64,000 nt of DNA from Streptomyces caelestis (GTDB taxonomy: Bacteria > Actinomycetota > Actinomycetes > Streptomycetales > Streptomycetaceae), in assembly GCF_001279005.1 (NCBI RefSeq), contig NZ_LGCN01000051.1, positions 94,159 to 158,158 of the forward strand. The letters are read 5' to 3'. Under the pieces are notes generated by a model that searched no databases, was not told the DNA's origin, and was given only the letters and a program-made list of their open reading frames with translations. Positions 1 to 8,402 of this stretch are shown here, piece by piece. The translations under genes were made by a program, and so were the position numbers. The first letter of the stretch is position 1, and every line of letters begins with the position of its first letter.

Positions 1-1113
1 GACAGCGCGGCCACGTCACAGAAGCCGTGTGCCGTACTGGAGGCCGTCCAGACGTACCTCACGACGTCGAACGCCAACGCCGGCCGTGGCACCTACCCCT
101 GGGCCAACCGGACCACGGAACTCGTGGAATCGACTCGGGAACGGGTCAAGGAGTTCCTCCACGATCCCGAACCGGGCTGCTCCGGCGTCCACTTCACCAG
201 CGGCGCCACCGAGGGCCTGCGTACCGTCGCCCGTGACTGGCTCGTGCCGCACCTCGGGGACGGGGACGAGATCCTCGTGCCGTACGCCGACCACCGGGCC
301 AATCTCGACCCCTGGCTCGAGGCCCGCCGGCTGCTGGCCGAGCGCGGTGTCGAGGTCCGCGTGCGGGCGCTGCCGTACCAGGCGGCCTCCGGTGACTACG
401 ACCACCGGGCCCTGGCCGAGGCCGTGGGTCCGCGGACCCGCTTCGTGGCCGCCACCCACGTCCACCACGTCTACGGCGGCGACATGAACGTGCACCGCAT
501 CCGCGCGGCGGTCGGCCCGGACGTGCCGATCTGTCTGGACGCGGCACAGAGCGTCGGTCACCTGCCCGTCCACCTCGACGATCCGTTGCTGGACGTGGAC
601 TTCATGGTCTTCTCCGGGCACAAGGCGATGGCCCTGCCGGGATCAGGCGCGGTGTGGGCGCGCAACGCGCGGGGGCCCGTGTTCCGGCCGGGCGGCTGGC
701 AGGGCACGCCCAACACGGTGGGCATCGTGTCGCTGCGGGCCGCGCTCGACTGGCTCGACGCGGCCGGAGTCGAGCGGATCGCGCGCTGGACGGCCGCCCT
801 CACCACCCGGCTGACGGACCGGCTCGGACGACTCGGCCCGTACGAGGTCCTCGGCTGCCCGGCGAGCCTGGCCGCCGACTCCCCGCTGCCCGCGGCCCAG
901 CGCCGCCACGGCATCGTCACCTTCCGGCACCGCGACATCCCCTCCGACGACCTCGGGTTCATCCTCTTCAGCCACGGTTTCATGGTCCGCGCCGACAGCC
1001 TCTGCCAGGCCGGCGCCGACGAGCGGAACGGATCCGTACGGGTGAGCCTGCACGCCTACAACACGACGGAGGAGATCGACCGCCTGCTGACCGTCCTCGC
1101 GTCGTTGACGTGA
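1..1113 (+). CDS. Class V aminotransferase / cysteine desulfurase-like protein (5' end outside window)
   Basis: The reading frame is open from the first base, so the gene starts upstream of the window. The first residues (DSAATSQKP) match the N-terminal PLP-enzyme signature of the NifS/SufS fold-type I family. The Schiff-base lysine is in [10 protein letters not shown], with the Lys codon at 622-624, and an [11 protein letters not shown] segment precedes it. About 370 residues are visible, close to full length for a SufS-like or isopenicillin-epimerase-like enzyme (about 400). The family transfers or eliminates groups from amino acids. I cannot tell cysteine desulfurase from another class V enzyme because no sulfur-accepting partner is seen. 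A Zur-like palindrome follows the stop codon, so this gene may belong to the zinc-responsive island, but its own promoter is not in view. Confidence 0.85.
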   Translation, partial: DSAATSQKPCAVLEAVQTYLTTSNANAGRGTYPWANRTTELVESTRERVKEFLHDPEPGCSGVHFTSGATEGLRTVARDWLVPHLGDGDEILVPYADHRANLDPWLEARRLLAERGVEVRVRALPYQAASGDYDHRALAEAVGPRTRFVAATHVHHVYGGDMNVHRIRAAVGPDVPICLDAAQSVGHLPVHLDDPLLDVDFMVFSGHKAMALPGSGAVWARNARGPVFRPGGWQGTPNTVGIVSLRAALDWLDAAGVERIARWTAALTTRLTDRLGRLGPYEVLGCPASLAADSPLPAAQRRHGIVTFRHRDIPSDDLGFILFSHGFMVRADSLCQAGADERNGSVRVSLHAYNTTEEIDRLLTVLASLT

Positions 1114-1121
1114 ATGGCAAC

Positions 1122-1136
1122 TGATAACCGTTTCCA
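1122..1136. promoter_or_regulatory. Zur-like operator A
   Basis: The sequence tgataaccgtttcca reads TGGAAACGGTTATCA on the other strand. It is an imperfect palindrome close to the actinobacterial Zur/FurB box (TGAAAACGGTTTTCA type). It lies 15 bases before the GTG of the next methyltransferase gene and resembles the perfect box at 2466-2480. Zinc-loaded Zur bound here would be expected to block that gene. Confidence 0.6.
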
Positions 1137-1151
1137 CCTGTAGATTCGTCC

Positions 1152-1994
1152 GTGCCCACGGATGGACGAGAGACGGACGAGGTGGCGCGAGCGATGGGCG
1201 TGAGCATGGGGACGGCCAGGGCGTGGGTGGAGCGCTGGGAAAGGCAGCAGGAGCGGTACGCGGTGGACCGCGAGGAGCGGTTCACCGTGATCGCGGACGT
1301 CGTCGAGCACGCCACCGCCGGCCGTGCCCGCCCTCTCCTGCTCGACCTGGGATGCGGCCCCGGCTCCCTGGCCGCCAGGCTCGCCGCCCGTTTCCCGCAC
1401 GCGGAGATCGTCGCCGCCGACATGGACCCCCTGCTGCTGGAGCTGGGGCGCACCCACCACGCCGACGCCGCCCGCTACGTCGACACCGTCATCGGTGAGG
1501 AGGGCTGGACCCGGGCCCTCGGACTGCGACGTCCCCTGGACGCCGCCCTCTCGACGACCGCGCTGCACTACCTGTCCGAGCCGGCGCTGCTGCGCACGTA
1601 CCGCTCCCTCGCGTCCCTGCTCCGCCCCGGCGGCGTCCTCGTCAACGGAGACCACTTCCCGCCGGGTGCGGCACCGTGCGCGGACCTCACCGCCCATGTG
1701 GGTCGGCGCAGGGCGGAGCGTACGGGCGGCCGCGCACAGGAGGACTGGCGGTCCTGGTGGGACGCCGCGGCCCGGGACCCCGAACTGGCCGACCTGCTCG
1801 ACGAACGCGGACGGCGCCAGGCGGCCCGGGCCGGGAGCGGGGGCGACCAGCAGGTGACGGTGAGCCGCCACGCCGAACTGCTGCGCCGGGCCGGCTTCGC
1901 CCACGTTGCGCCGGTCTGGCAGTTCGGCGACAGCACCGTCCTGGTGGCGATCATGGACGACGCGCGCGGGCTCCCCGCTCCCGTCGGGACCTGA
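1152..1994 (+). CDS. Class I SAM-dependent methyltransferase, probably Zur-regulated
   Basis: The protein is 280 residues from the GTG used here. The SAM-binding motif I is [10 protein letters not shown] at about residues 57-66, followed by an acidic residue at the end of beta-2 (IVAADMD). An [10 protein letters not shown] strand is typical of the Rossmann methyltransferase fold. The substrate is unknown. No clear ribosome-binding site precedes GTG 1152, so the transcript may be leaderless, or the true start may be ATG 1194 or 1206, which would drop a poorly conserved leader. The Zur-like palindrome at 1122-1136 suggests expression under zinc limitation. A methyltransferase in this setting could act on a metallophore or a translation component, but that is inference. 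Confidence 0.8.
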   Translation: MPTDGRETDEVARAMGVSMGTARAWVERWERQQERYAVDREERFTVIADVVEHATAGRARPLLLDLGCGPGSLAARLAARFPHAEIVAADMDPLLLELGRTHHADAARYVDTVIGEEGWTRALGLRRPLDAALSTTALHYLSEPALLRTYRSLASLLRPGGVLVNGDHFPPGAAPCADLTAHVGRRRAERTGGRAQEDWRSWWDAAARDPELADLLDERGRRQAARAGSGGDQQVTVSRHAELLRRAGFAHVAPVWQFGDSTVLVAIMDDARGLPAPVGT

Positions 1995-2117
1995 AGCCGG
2001 CAGCGGGAGGAAGCCGCTTGAGACCGTCGCGGAGAACGGTGAAGCCGAAGCGTTCCACAGAGCCGGACTCATCAGGGTCTCGTCCCGGTCGTCACCGGGT
2101 GCCACGCGGAGCGCGCC

Positions 2118-2243
2118 CGGCCAGCCGTCCTCCCACTCGATCGTCTTGTCACTGGTCATGGTGGAGCGGGTGGGGAACGCGTAGTTGGCGGCACGGTCGC
2201 GGAAGACGACGGGACCGTACGCGGGGTGGATTCCGGCCTTCAT
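2118..2243 (-). pseudogene. rpmE: Ribosomal protein L31 type B remnant (truncated)
   Basis: The first 40 or so residues match type B L31: [14 protein letters not shown], then AFPTRST and TIEWEDG. After EDG the usual YPVVDVEISSxSHPFYTG core and RVERFxRRYG tail are missing. The frame runs on into unrelated sequence opposite the methyltransferase gene. The coordinates cover only the recognisable part. The fragment lies 45 bases after the L33 stop in the same Zur-controlled transcription unit. Type B L31 is the cysteine-free form that replaces zinc-binding L31 under zinc limitation. Losing half of it should leave it non-functional. A 3' deletion or recombination at about 2118 is the likely cause. 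Confidence 0.75.
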
Positions 2244-2287
2244 GGGGCGTCCTTGGGATCGGGGGCCGGAGGTGGAGCGGCGGGAGG

Positions 2288-2452
2288 TCAGCGTTCTTCG
2301 CGGAAGTCGACGTGGCGCCGGGCGATCGGGTCGTACGTGCGCAGCACCATGCGGTCGGGGTCGTTACGGCGGTTCTTGCGGGTGACGTACGTGCAGCCGG
2401 TTCCCGCCGTGGAGCGGAGCTTGATGACCGGGCGTGCCTCGGTGCGTGCCAC
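2288..2452 (-). CDS. rpmG: Ribosomal protein L33, zinc-independent paralogue
   Basis: This is a 54-residue protein starting at GTG 2452: [28 protein letters not shown], ending VDFREER. The order is that of L33. Only one cysteine is present, in place of the paired CxxC motifs of zinc-ribbon L33, so this is the C-minus form made when zinc is scarce. It is transcribed away from rpmB/rpsN from a shared Zur palindrome only 13 bases upstream of the start codon, so the transcript may have a very short leader. The damaged L31 gene follows on the same strand. The start is supported by the MARTEARP opening common in Streptomyces copies. Confidence 0.92.
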   Translation of the reverse strand: MARTEARPVIKLRSTAGTGCTYVTRKNRRNDPDRMVLRTYDPIARRHVDFREER

Positions 2453-2465
2453 GAGGGTTAGTATG

Positions 2466-2480
2466 TGGAAACGATTTCCA
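2466..2480. promoter_or_regulatory. Zur box B (perfect palindrome, shared by divergent operons)
   Basis: TGGAAA-cga-TTTCCA is a perfect 6-3-6 inverted repeat and is followed by ttacc. It sits between rpmG (minus) and rpmB (plus), both of which encode C-minus ribosomal proteins, the classic targets of actinobacterial Zur. One dimer site could silence both directions when zinc is plentiful. Confidence 0.85.
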
Positions 2481-2520
2481 TTACCAAAAACTGACCGTCC
2501 GACGAGAGGTAGGTAAGACC

Positions 2521-2757
2521 TTGTCCGCCCACTGTCAACTGACCGGCGCTCAGCCGGGTTTCGGCAACACCATCTCCCACTCGCATCGGCGCACCTCGCG
2601 CCGCTTCGACCCCAACATCCAGCGCAAGCGTTACTGGCTCCCCAGCGAAGGGCGGTACGTCCGGCTGACGCTCAGCGCGAAGGCGATCAAGACGGTCGAC
2701 AGCATCGGCATCGAGGCCGCCGTGGCCCGCATCCGCGCCCGAGGGGGGAAGGTCTGA
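2521..2757 (+). CDS. rpmB: Ribosomal protein L28, zinc-independent paralogue
   Basis: This is a 78-residue protein from TTG 2521, with a GAGAGGTAGG ribosome-binding region just upstream. The sequence MSAHCQLTG, then [19 protein letters not shown], then [16 protein letters not shown] is diagnostic of L28. A single cysteine (Cys5) remains where zinc-binding L28 has two CxxC pairs. It is the first gene of a Zur-box operon and overlaps rpsN by one base (TGATG). Its expected role is to replace zinc-containing L28 in 50S subunits during zinc starvation and so spare zinc. Confidence 0.94.
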   Translation: MSAHCQLTGAQPGFGNTISHSHRRTSRRFDPNIQRKRYWLPSEGRYVRLTLSAKAIKTVDSIGIEAAVARIRARGGKV

Positions 2758-3062
2758 TGGCCAAGAAGAGCAAGATCGCGCAGAACGAGAAGCGCAAGGC
2801 GACCGTCGAGCGGTACGCGGCCCGCCGTGCGGAGCTGAAGGAGATCATCCGCCGGCCGTCCTCCACCGGCGCCGAACACCGGGCCGCCGTGGAGGAACTG
2901 CGGCGCCAGCCCCGCAACGCGAGCGCTACCCGAGTGCGCAACCGGGACAGCGTGGACGGGCGGCCGCGCGGTCACCTTCGGAAGTTCGGCCTGTCGCGCG
3001 TCCGCGTGCGTGAGCAGGCCCATGCCGGCTTCCTGCCCGGGGTCACCAAGTCCTCCTGGTAG
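2757..3062 (+). CDS. rpsN: Ribosomal protein S14, zinc-independent paralogue
   Basis: This 101-residue protein opens [14 protein letters not shown] and ends [16 protein letters not shown]...GVTKSSW, the pattern of long-form S14. It contains no cysteine, so it is the C-minus type rather than the short zinc-binding S14 with CxxC motifs. The start overlaps the rpmB stop (TGATG), indicating translational coupling. It is part of the Zur-controlled set that remodels ribosomes when zinc is limiting. No S18 paralogue follows, although one often accompanies this pair in relatives. Confidence 0.94.
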   Translation: MAKKSKIAQNEKRKATVERYAARRAELKEIIRRPSSTGAEHRAAVEELRRQPRNASATRVRNRDSVDGRPRGHLRKFGLSRVRVREQAHAGFLPGVTKSSW

Positions 3063-3148
3063 CCGCCCGCTCGCACAACAGGAGGAGAATCCGGCCGTGA
3101 CTCGGCGCAGTCACGGCCGGAACCGGCCGCGGAGCGTGCCTGCGGACG

Positions 3149-3995
3149 TCAGGGCAGGCGCAGGAGGCTGAGCCGGTGGCCATCGGCCTGGGGAGTCGCT
3201 GCGCGGCGATCGCGGGCACCAACTGTCGGCAGGAGCGCGGCAGCTGAGCCACCAAGGGCTCGGGAAGGCCGGCGAGGGTGTGTGACGCCGGCACGCGTGC
3301 ACCCGGCCGCCAGTCGGCCAGTTGGGCAGGGTCGGGGCAGTGCCGGTGCATGCGGGCCGCGACCTTGCCGAGGGCGTCGTGCTGTTCCTGGGCGTCGAAG
3401 AAACCGGGGCCGGCCGTGTCGAGGGCCGGCAGAGCGCCCGGGAAGCGGTCGGCGAGGAGGTCGATGACCCCGCGCACGTCGGGTTCGTGCAGGTAGGGCA
3501 GTACGGCCTCCGCGGCGAGCAGGTGTGGCCCGGTGGTGTGCGAGGCCGCCTTCACGGCCCATGCCTCGTCCGTCACCGAGGCCGCGATCACCGTCCGCCG
3601 AGGGGCTGTCCGTGAAGAAGTCTTGGCGCAGGCCGATCACATCGGGCAGGCCGAGGTCGAACCACCGGGCGCGGTTGTTGTCGACACGTGCGTGGCGGGT
3701 GTTGAGTCCGGTGCCGATCTCGACCGCGGTGGCGTCGGGGTGCGGACAGGGAGTCCGCCACCCACCGGTCGAGGAGGAGGGTGTGCAGCAGCGCGCCGGT
3801 GAGGCTCGGGAGGTCGTCGAAGCGTTCGAAGCCGCAGTCGATCGAGGCGACGATCCCTTCGGCCCGTGCGCCCCTCGGAAGCGCGTGTTCCTCGCGGTTC
3901 TCCACGGCGCGGGCATACGGCGGTACGAGGAGGGTCTCCTGCACCGTCCCCGGGCGCGGCTTCTTCCTGTCGTCCATGAGCGGCTTCTCTGACAC
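3149..3995 (-). pseudogene. Frameshifted leucine carboxyl methyltransferase-family (Tcmp-like) gene
   Basis: Three overlapping minus-strand frames each carry one part of a single protein. The N-terminus, from ATG 3995, has RPGTVQETLLVPPYARA and LLHTLLLDRWVADS. The middle, in a second frame, has VEIGTGLNTRHARVDN and LGLPDVIGLRQDFF. The C-terminal half, in a third frame, has HLLAAEAVLPYLHEPDVRG and LDTAGPGFFDAQEQHDALGK. The end returns to the second frame (GHRLSLLRLP, stop). At least three indels are needed, so the gene is dead. The family consists of SAM-dependent O-methyltransferases of the PPM1/Tcmp type. It lies downstream of the CobW gene on the same strand and may once have been co-transcribed with it. 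Confidence 0.8.
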
Positions 3996-4062
3996 AAGTG
4001 TGTACCGGGCCGGACGGTGCCGTGGCTGCGACCACCGCCCGGCCCGGAGTTTCAGTGCCTCG

Positions 4063-5238
4063 TCACCGTGGCGAGGGGGCGTACTCGTGCGCGCAGCTCT
4101 CGTCGAGACCGTAGGTGTCCCAGGCAGGGAAGGGGTCGGAAGCGGGCAGGGCTTCGCCTTCCTGCATGAGGCAGCCGGTCAGGGCCGCCCGCAACGGCTC
4201 CGCATCCAGATGGGTCCCGATGAAGACGAGTTCCTGCGCATGAGGACTGTCGGTGTCACGGGCAGAGGAAGGCTCGAAGCGCGCCACCGAACCGGCCTGT
4301 GACCACAGCCCCGTCACACGGGGCCGGCTGGCGAGGGTGAAGAAGCCCTTGGACCTGAGAACCTGCCCGTAGGCGCCGCTGTCCAGAGCCTCCGTCACGA
4401 ACGTCCACAACCGCCAGGGGTGGAAGGGCCTTCCGGAGCGGAAGACGGTCGACGAGATGCCGTACTCCTCCGTCTCGGGAACGTGGTCGCCGTTGAGTTC
4501 CCTGACCCACCCCGGGGCCTGCTGTGCGCGCTCCAGGTCGAAGCGGCCGGCACCCAGGACCTCGCCGACCGGCACACGGCCTCGTACGGCCGGCACCACG
4601 CGGGCGGCGGGGTTGAACCGTGCCAAGGTGGCCCGGAGCCGGTCGGCGGACGCGGCGTCGACGAGGTCGAGCTTGTTGAGGACGATGACGTCGGCGAACT
4701 CGACCTGGTCCATCAGCAGGTCGCTGACCGTGCGTTCGTCGTCCTCGTACTGGTCCAGGCCCCGTTCGGTCAGTTCGTCGCCGCAGGCCAGCTCGGGCAG
4801 GAAGTTGGCGGCGTCCACGACCGTGATCATCGTGTCCAGCCGGGCCACATCGCCGAGGGTCGCGCCGTCGTCGCGGGCGAAGGCGAAGGTGGCGGCCACC
4901 GGCATGGGCTCGGAGATGCCGGAGGACTCGATGAGGAGGTGGTCGAAGCGCCCCTCGCGCGCCAGGCGGTCGACTTCCTCCAGCAGGTCGTCGCGCAGGG
5001 TGCAGCAGATGCACCCGTTGGTCATCTCGACCAGGCGTTCCTCGGTGCGGGACAAAGCGGCCCCGCCGCCGCGCACGAGGGCGGCGTCGATGTTGACCTC
5101 GCTCATGTCGTTGACGATGACGGCGACACGCAGGCCCTCGCGGTTGCCGAGGACGTGGTTGAGCAGGGTGGTCTTGCCGGCGCCGAGGAAGCCCGACAGG
5201 ACGGTGACGGGAAGGCGCGGCGAGGGGGCGTGGGTCAT
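4063..5238 (-). CDS. CobW/YciC-family GTP-binding zinc metallochaperone
   Basis: The protein is 391 residues. The P-loop is GFLGAGKTT (residues 16-24) and the signature metal site is CICC (76-79). An ESSGISEP switch and a guanine-specificity NKLD motif follow, and the C-terminal CobW domain starts near residue 290. These G3E GTPases deliver metal ions. Copies next to C-minus ribosomal proteins and under Zur are thought to move zinc to essential enzymes during starvation. The ATG at 5238 lies 7 bases after the rpmF stop, so the two genes form one unit behind the Zur-like box at 5459-5481. Confidence 0.93.
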   Translation of the reverse strand: MTHAPSPRLPVTVLSGFLGAGKTTLLNHVLGNREGLRVAVIVNDMSEVNIDAALVRGGGAALSRTEERLVEMTNGCICCTLRDDLLEEVDRLAREGRFDHLLIESSGISEPMPVAATFAFARDDGATLGDVARLDTMITVVDAANFLPELACGDELTERGLDQYEDDERTVSDLLMDQVEFADVIVLNKLDLVDAASADRLRATLARFNPAARVVPAVRGRVPVGEVLGAGRFDLERAQQAPGWVRELNGDHVPETEEYGISSTVFRSGRPFHPWRLWTFVTEALDSGAYGQVLRSKGFFTLASRPRVTGLWSQAGSVARFEPSSARDTDSPHAQELVFIGTHLDAEPLRAALTGCLMQEGEALPASDPFPAWDTYGLDESCAHEYAPSPR

Positions 5239-5245
5239 GCCGGCG

Positions 5246-5416
5246 TCAGCCTTCGGGGCGGAGCAGGCCGCGCTCGTACGCCTTGGCCAGCCGCTGGGGA
5301 ACGAGGTACGGCACGCCGTCCACCGTGACCGTCACCAGCTGCGGCGTCGTGGCCTTCCACTGCGCGCGACGGTGCCGGGTGTTGCTGCGCGACATCTTGC
5401 GTTTGGGTACGGCCAT
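5246..5416 (-). CDS. rpmF: Ribosomal protein L32, zinc-independent paralogue
   Basis: This is a 56-residue protein starting [20 protein letters not shown], the L32 signature, and ending [10 protein letters not shown]. The zinc-ribbon cysteines of normal L32 are absent, so it is the C-minus form. It starts 43 bases downstream of the palindrome at 5459-5481 and ends 7 bases before the CobW-type GTPase gene, an operon pairing seen in other actinomycetes. Confidence 0.92.
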   Translation of the reverse strand: MAVPKRKMSRSNTRHRRAQWKATTPQLVTVTVDGVPYLVPQRLAKAYERGLLRPEG

Positions 5417-5458
5417 GGGGACCTCCGGGGGGTGATCGGTGAGCGAGACGGACGATAC

Positions 5459-5481
5459 ATGGAAATGGATGTCATTACCAT
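5459..5481. promoter_or_regulatory. Zur-like operator C
   Basis: The sequence atggaaatg-gatgt-cattaccat is a near-perfect 9-5-9 inverted repeat just upstream of rpmF and the CobW GTPase. Its half-sites differ slightly from boxes A and B. The context (C-minus ribosomal protein plus zinc GTPase) makes Zur the most likely regulator. Confidence 0.7.
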
Positions 5482-5751
5482 TTTGACGACGGCCGGACTG
5501 CCCCGAAGCAGGGCAGGCGGTGGCGACCGGGCCGAGTTTCCTGCGGACGCCTCGGAGGACCGGTGGGAACAGGGCCGGCCTGCCGTCGATGAACAGGTGC
5601 TTCCCGCACGGCGAAGGGCCGGCCGGGAAACAGCACGCCCGACGCTGGACGTGGGTCCTGACGTGCGGCTACGGAGAAGGGCGTCGCGCAGCGACACCAG
5701 CACCTCGTCGACGGACCGAACCGGTAGCGCCGCTCCTCCTCCGGCACGGAT

Positions 5752-6520
5752 CCGCCCATTCGGCGCGAGATCGCGCTCGGCGTGGACACGCACGGCGAAG
5801 TTCATGTCGCGGCCGTGATCTCCCTGCCGGGGAGAAGACCGGGCGCCGAGTCCTTCCCGGCGACGGCGGCCGGCTACCGTCAGCTGCTTGCCTGGGCCTG
5901 CAAGCGGGGTACGGTGAGCCGGGCCGGTGTGGAGGGCACGGGCACCTTCGGCGCGGGCCTGTCCCGTTGTCTGCTCGCGCAGCGGATTCAGGTGTTCGGA
6001 GTGAACCGGCCCGACCGGTCGGCCCGCCGACTGCTCGGGAAGTCTGACCCGCTCGATGCGCAGGCCGCCGCGCGGGCCGTGCTCAGCGGTCGCGCCCGGG
6101 CCCGGGCCAAGTCCGGCGATGGTCCCGTGCACAGCGCACGGATGCGCAAACTCGCCAAGGACTCTGCGGTCAAGGCGATCAATCAGCTCACCGGGCAGAT
6201 CAATGAGCTGACCAACGCCTGGCCCGGCTCGTCGAACGCCACGCCCCACAGCTGCTCGTACCGGTGGGCATCGGTTCGGACGGTGCAGTCACCTTGCTGG
6301 ACACCGAGGCGCCCTTCGCCGCCCTTCGCGGAGCCGGCCCCATCGAGTACTCCTCCGGCCGTCGGCGTACGCGTCGGTTCGACCACGGCGGCGACCGGCA
6401 GGCGAGCGCGGCCCTGCACCGGATCGTGTTCACCCGGCTGCGCCACGCTCCCCGTCCCGTCCCAGGTGGCGCGGAGGGGCATGGGGCAGTACAGGGTGGG
6501 CCCTTCAGCTGCGTGGCTCT
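5752..6520 (+). mobile_element. IS110-family transposase remnant
   Basis: The first half (about 5752-6225) reads PPIRREIALGVDTHGEVHVAAV, GVEGTGTFGAGLSR, VNRPDRSARR, GKSDPLDAQAAARAVL and KLAKDSAVKA. This is the RuvC-like DEDD part of an IS110 transposase. After about 6225 the match resumes in another frame (about 6264-6500) with EAPFAALRGAGPIEYSSGRR and RQASAALHRIVFTRLRH, from the C-terminal part. The middle is deleted and the reading frame broken, so it is inactive. The 3' end abuts the ABC ATPase gene. The roughly 270 bases between operator C and this remnant hold nothing I recognise. Confidence 0.85.
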
Positions 6521-7290
6521 TCGGGGAGGAACGTCACCTGCGGGGCGCCCGTGCGCGGATGGACGGCGACTTCCGCCGCCACTCCGTAGACCTCGGCCAG
6601 GAGCCGCGGGGTGAGGATCTCGGCGGGCGGTCCGGATGCGGTGACCTCACCGTCGTGCAGGACGTAGAGGCGGTCGCAGTAGTAGGCGGCCAGGTTGAGG
6701 TCGTGCAGGGCGAGCAGCACGGTGGCGGGCAGGCGGCGCAGGGTGCCGAGCACGGACAGCTGGTGCCGGATGTCGAGGTGGTTGGTGGGTTCGTCGAGGA
6801 CGAGGAGGGTGGGCTGCTGGGCGAGGGCGCGCGCGATGAGGACGCGCTGGCGCTCGCCGCCGGAGAGCCGGTCGAAGGGACGGTCGGCCAGGTGGACGGC
6901 GTCGACCGCGAGGAGGGCGGAGTCGATGAGTTCGGCGTCCTCGGGGGTGTCGCCGGCGAGGAGCCGTTTGTGCGGGGTGCGGCCCATGGCGACGACCTCG
7001 CGGACGGCGAGGTCGAAGTCGGCCGCCGAGTCCTGGACCACCGCCGCCACGGTGCGGGCCAGTCGCCGCACCGGCAGCGACCAGGCGTCGCCTCCGTCGA
7101 CCCGGACCTGACCGGTGTCGGGTCGCAGGACGCGGTAGACGGTGCGCAGGAGGCTGGACTTGCCGCTGCCGTTGGGGCCCACGAGCCCGATGGTCTCGCC
7201 CGGGCGGGCGGTCAGGGAGACGTCGCGCACCAGATGGCGGGCTCCGGCGGTGAGCGTGACGCCGTCGACGCTCAGTTCGGTCGCGGTCAC
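6505..7290 (-). CDS. ABC transporter ATP-binding protein (FecE/BtuD type), B12-regulated importer
   Basis: The protein is 261 residues from GTG 7290, which overlaps the permease stop (GTGA). It has Walker A GPNGSGKSS, the Q-loop region AAVVQDSAADF, the signature LSGGERQR, Walker B LLVLDEPTNHLD and the H-loop ALHDLNLA. These mark a FecE/BtuD-like ATPase that powers uptake of iron chelates or corrinoids. It is the third gene of a unit whose first gene follows a cobalamin riboswitch, which favours cobalamin, cobinamide or a cobalt chelate as cargo. The end lies against the IS110 remnant, with no evident terminator. Confidence 0.93.
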   Translation of the reverse strand: MTATELSVDGVTLTAGARHLVRDVSLTARPGETIGLVGPNGSGKSSLLRTVYRVLRPDTGQVRVDGGDAWSLPVRRLARTVAAVVQDSAADFDLAVREVVAMGRTPHKRLLAGDTPEDAELIDSALLAVDAVHLADRPFDRLSGGERQRVLIARALAQQPTLLVLDEPTNHLDIRHQLSVLGTLRRLPATVLLALHDLNLAAYYCDRLYVLHDGEVTASGPPAEILTPRLLAEVYGVAAEVAVHPRTGAPQVTFLPEEPRS

Positions 7291-8402
7291 GCCGCTCCTC
7301 GGTCGGTGCCGCGCCGGGCGTCCCGGCGCATCAGCCACAGGAAGAACGGCCCGCCGCACAGGGCCGTGAGGACGCCGACGGGTATCTCCATCGGCGCGGC
7401 GATCGTCCGTGCGGCGATGTCGGCCCAGACGAGGAAGACCGCTCCGCCGAGTGCCGCCGTCGGCAGGACCCGGCGGTGGTCGCCGCCGACGAACAGGCGC
7501 ACGATGTGGGGCATCATCATGCCGACGAAGCCGATCGGTCCGGCCGCCGCGACCAGCACGCCCGTGACGAGGGAGAGCAGCACGAACAGCCGGGCGCGGA
7601 ACCGGGCCACGTCCAGCCCCATCGTGGTGGCCGCCTCCTCCCCGGCCAGCAGCAGGTTCAGGTTGCGGGCCTGCGCCATGAGGACGCCGACACCGAGCAG
7701 CAGGGCCGTGCTCGGCAGCCACAGCGTGCCCCAGTTGACCCCGCCGAGGCCGCCGAGGGTCCAGGCGAGGACCGCGCGGGCCTCGTTGCCGCGGTCGGTG
7801 GCGAGCAGCAGCAGATCGAGGACCGCGGTGAGCACCGCCGCGATCGCCACCCCGGACAGCACCAGCCGCGACGAGGTGATGCGTCCGCCGGTGCGGGCGG
7901 TGGCGTACACGAGCAGGAGCGCGCCCAGGGCGCCCACGAAGGCGGCCACCGACAGGGAGAGCGGCCCGAAGAGGGTGACCCCGAACACGATCACCGAGAC
8001 CGCGCCGAGCGATGCCCCCGAGGAGACGCCGAGCAGGTACGGCTCGGCGAGCGGGTTGCGCACCAGGGCCTGCAGCGCGGTGCCGATCACCGCCAGGCCG
8101 GCGCCGGTGACCGCACCGAGCAGCACCCGCGGCGCCCGCACGTCCACCACGATGGTCTCCCGGGCCCGCGACCAGCCCGGATCATGCCAGTCGGCGCCCA
8201 GCGCGTGCGTCACGATGCCCCACACCTGGCCGGGCGGCACGTGCACGGAGCCGATTGCGAGGCCCGCGGTCGCGGAGACGAGGAGGAGGGCGGTGAGGAC
8301 CAGCAGCGTGACGGCCGGCCGCGTACGGCCTGTTCCCGACCCGGTGGCCTTCCGCCGTCGAACCGTCCGCTCGGTGGACGCGTCGGTGACGGCCTGGGTC
8401 AC
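7287..8402 (-). CDS. ABC transporter permease, FecCD/BtuC family
   Basis: The protein is 371 residues with a polar N-terminus and about ten membrane segments. Typical BtuC-family blocks are present: APRVLLGAVTGAGLAVIGTALQ, RNPLAEPYLLGVSSGA, AGPIGFVGMMMPHIVR and the final ALCGGPFFLWL. It would form the dimeric membrane channel for the binding protein and ATPase on either side. Its start overlaps the binding-protein stop by 4 bases and its stop overlaps the ATPase start, so the three are translationally coupled. Confidence 0.94.
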   Translation of the reverse strand: MTQAVTDASTERTVRRRKATGSGTGRTRPAVTLLVLTALLLVSATAGLAIGSVHVPPGQVWGIVTHALGADWHDPGWSRARETIVVDVRAPRVLLGAVTGAGLAVIGTALQALVRNPLAEPYLLGVSSGASLGAVSVIVFGVTLFGPLSLSVAAFVGALGALLLVYATARTGGRITSSRLVLSGVAIAAVLTAVLDLLLLATDRGNEARAVLAWTLGGLGGVNWGTLWLPSTALLLGVGVLMAQARNLNLLLAGEEAATTMGLDVARFRARLFVLLSLVTGVLVAAAGPIGFVGMMMPHIVRLFVGGDHRRVLPTAALGGAVFLVWADIAARTIAAPMEIPVGVLTALCGGPFFLWLMRRDARRGTDRGAA

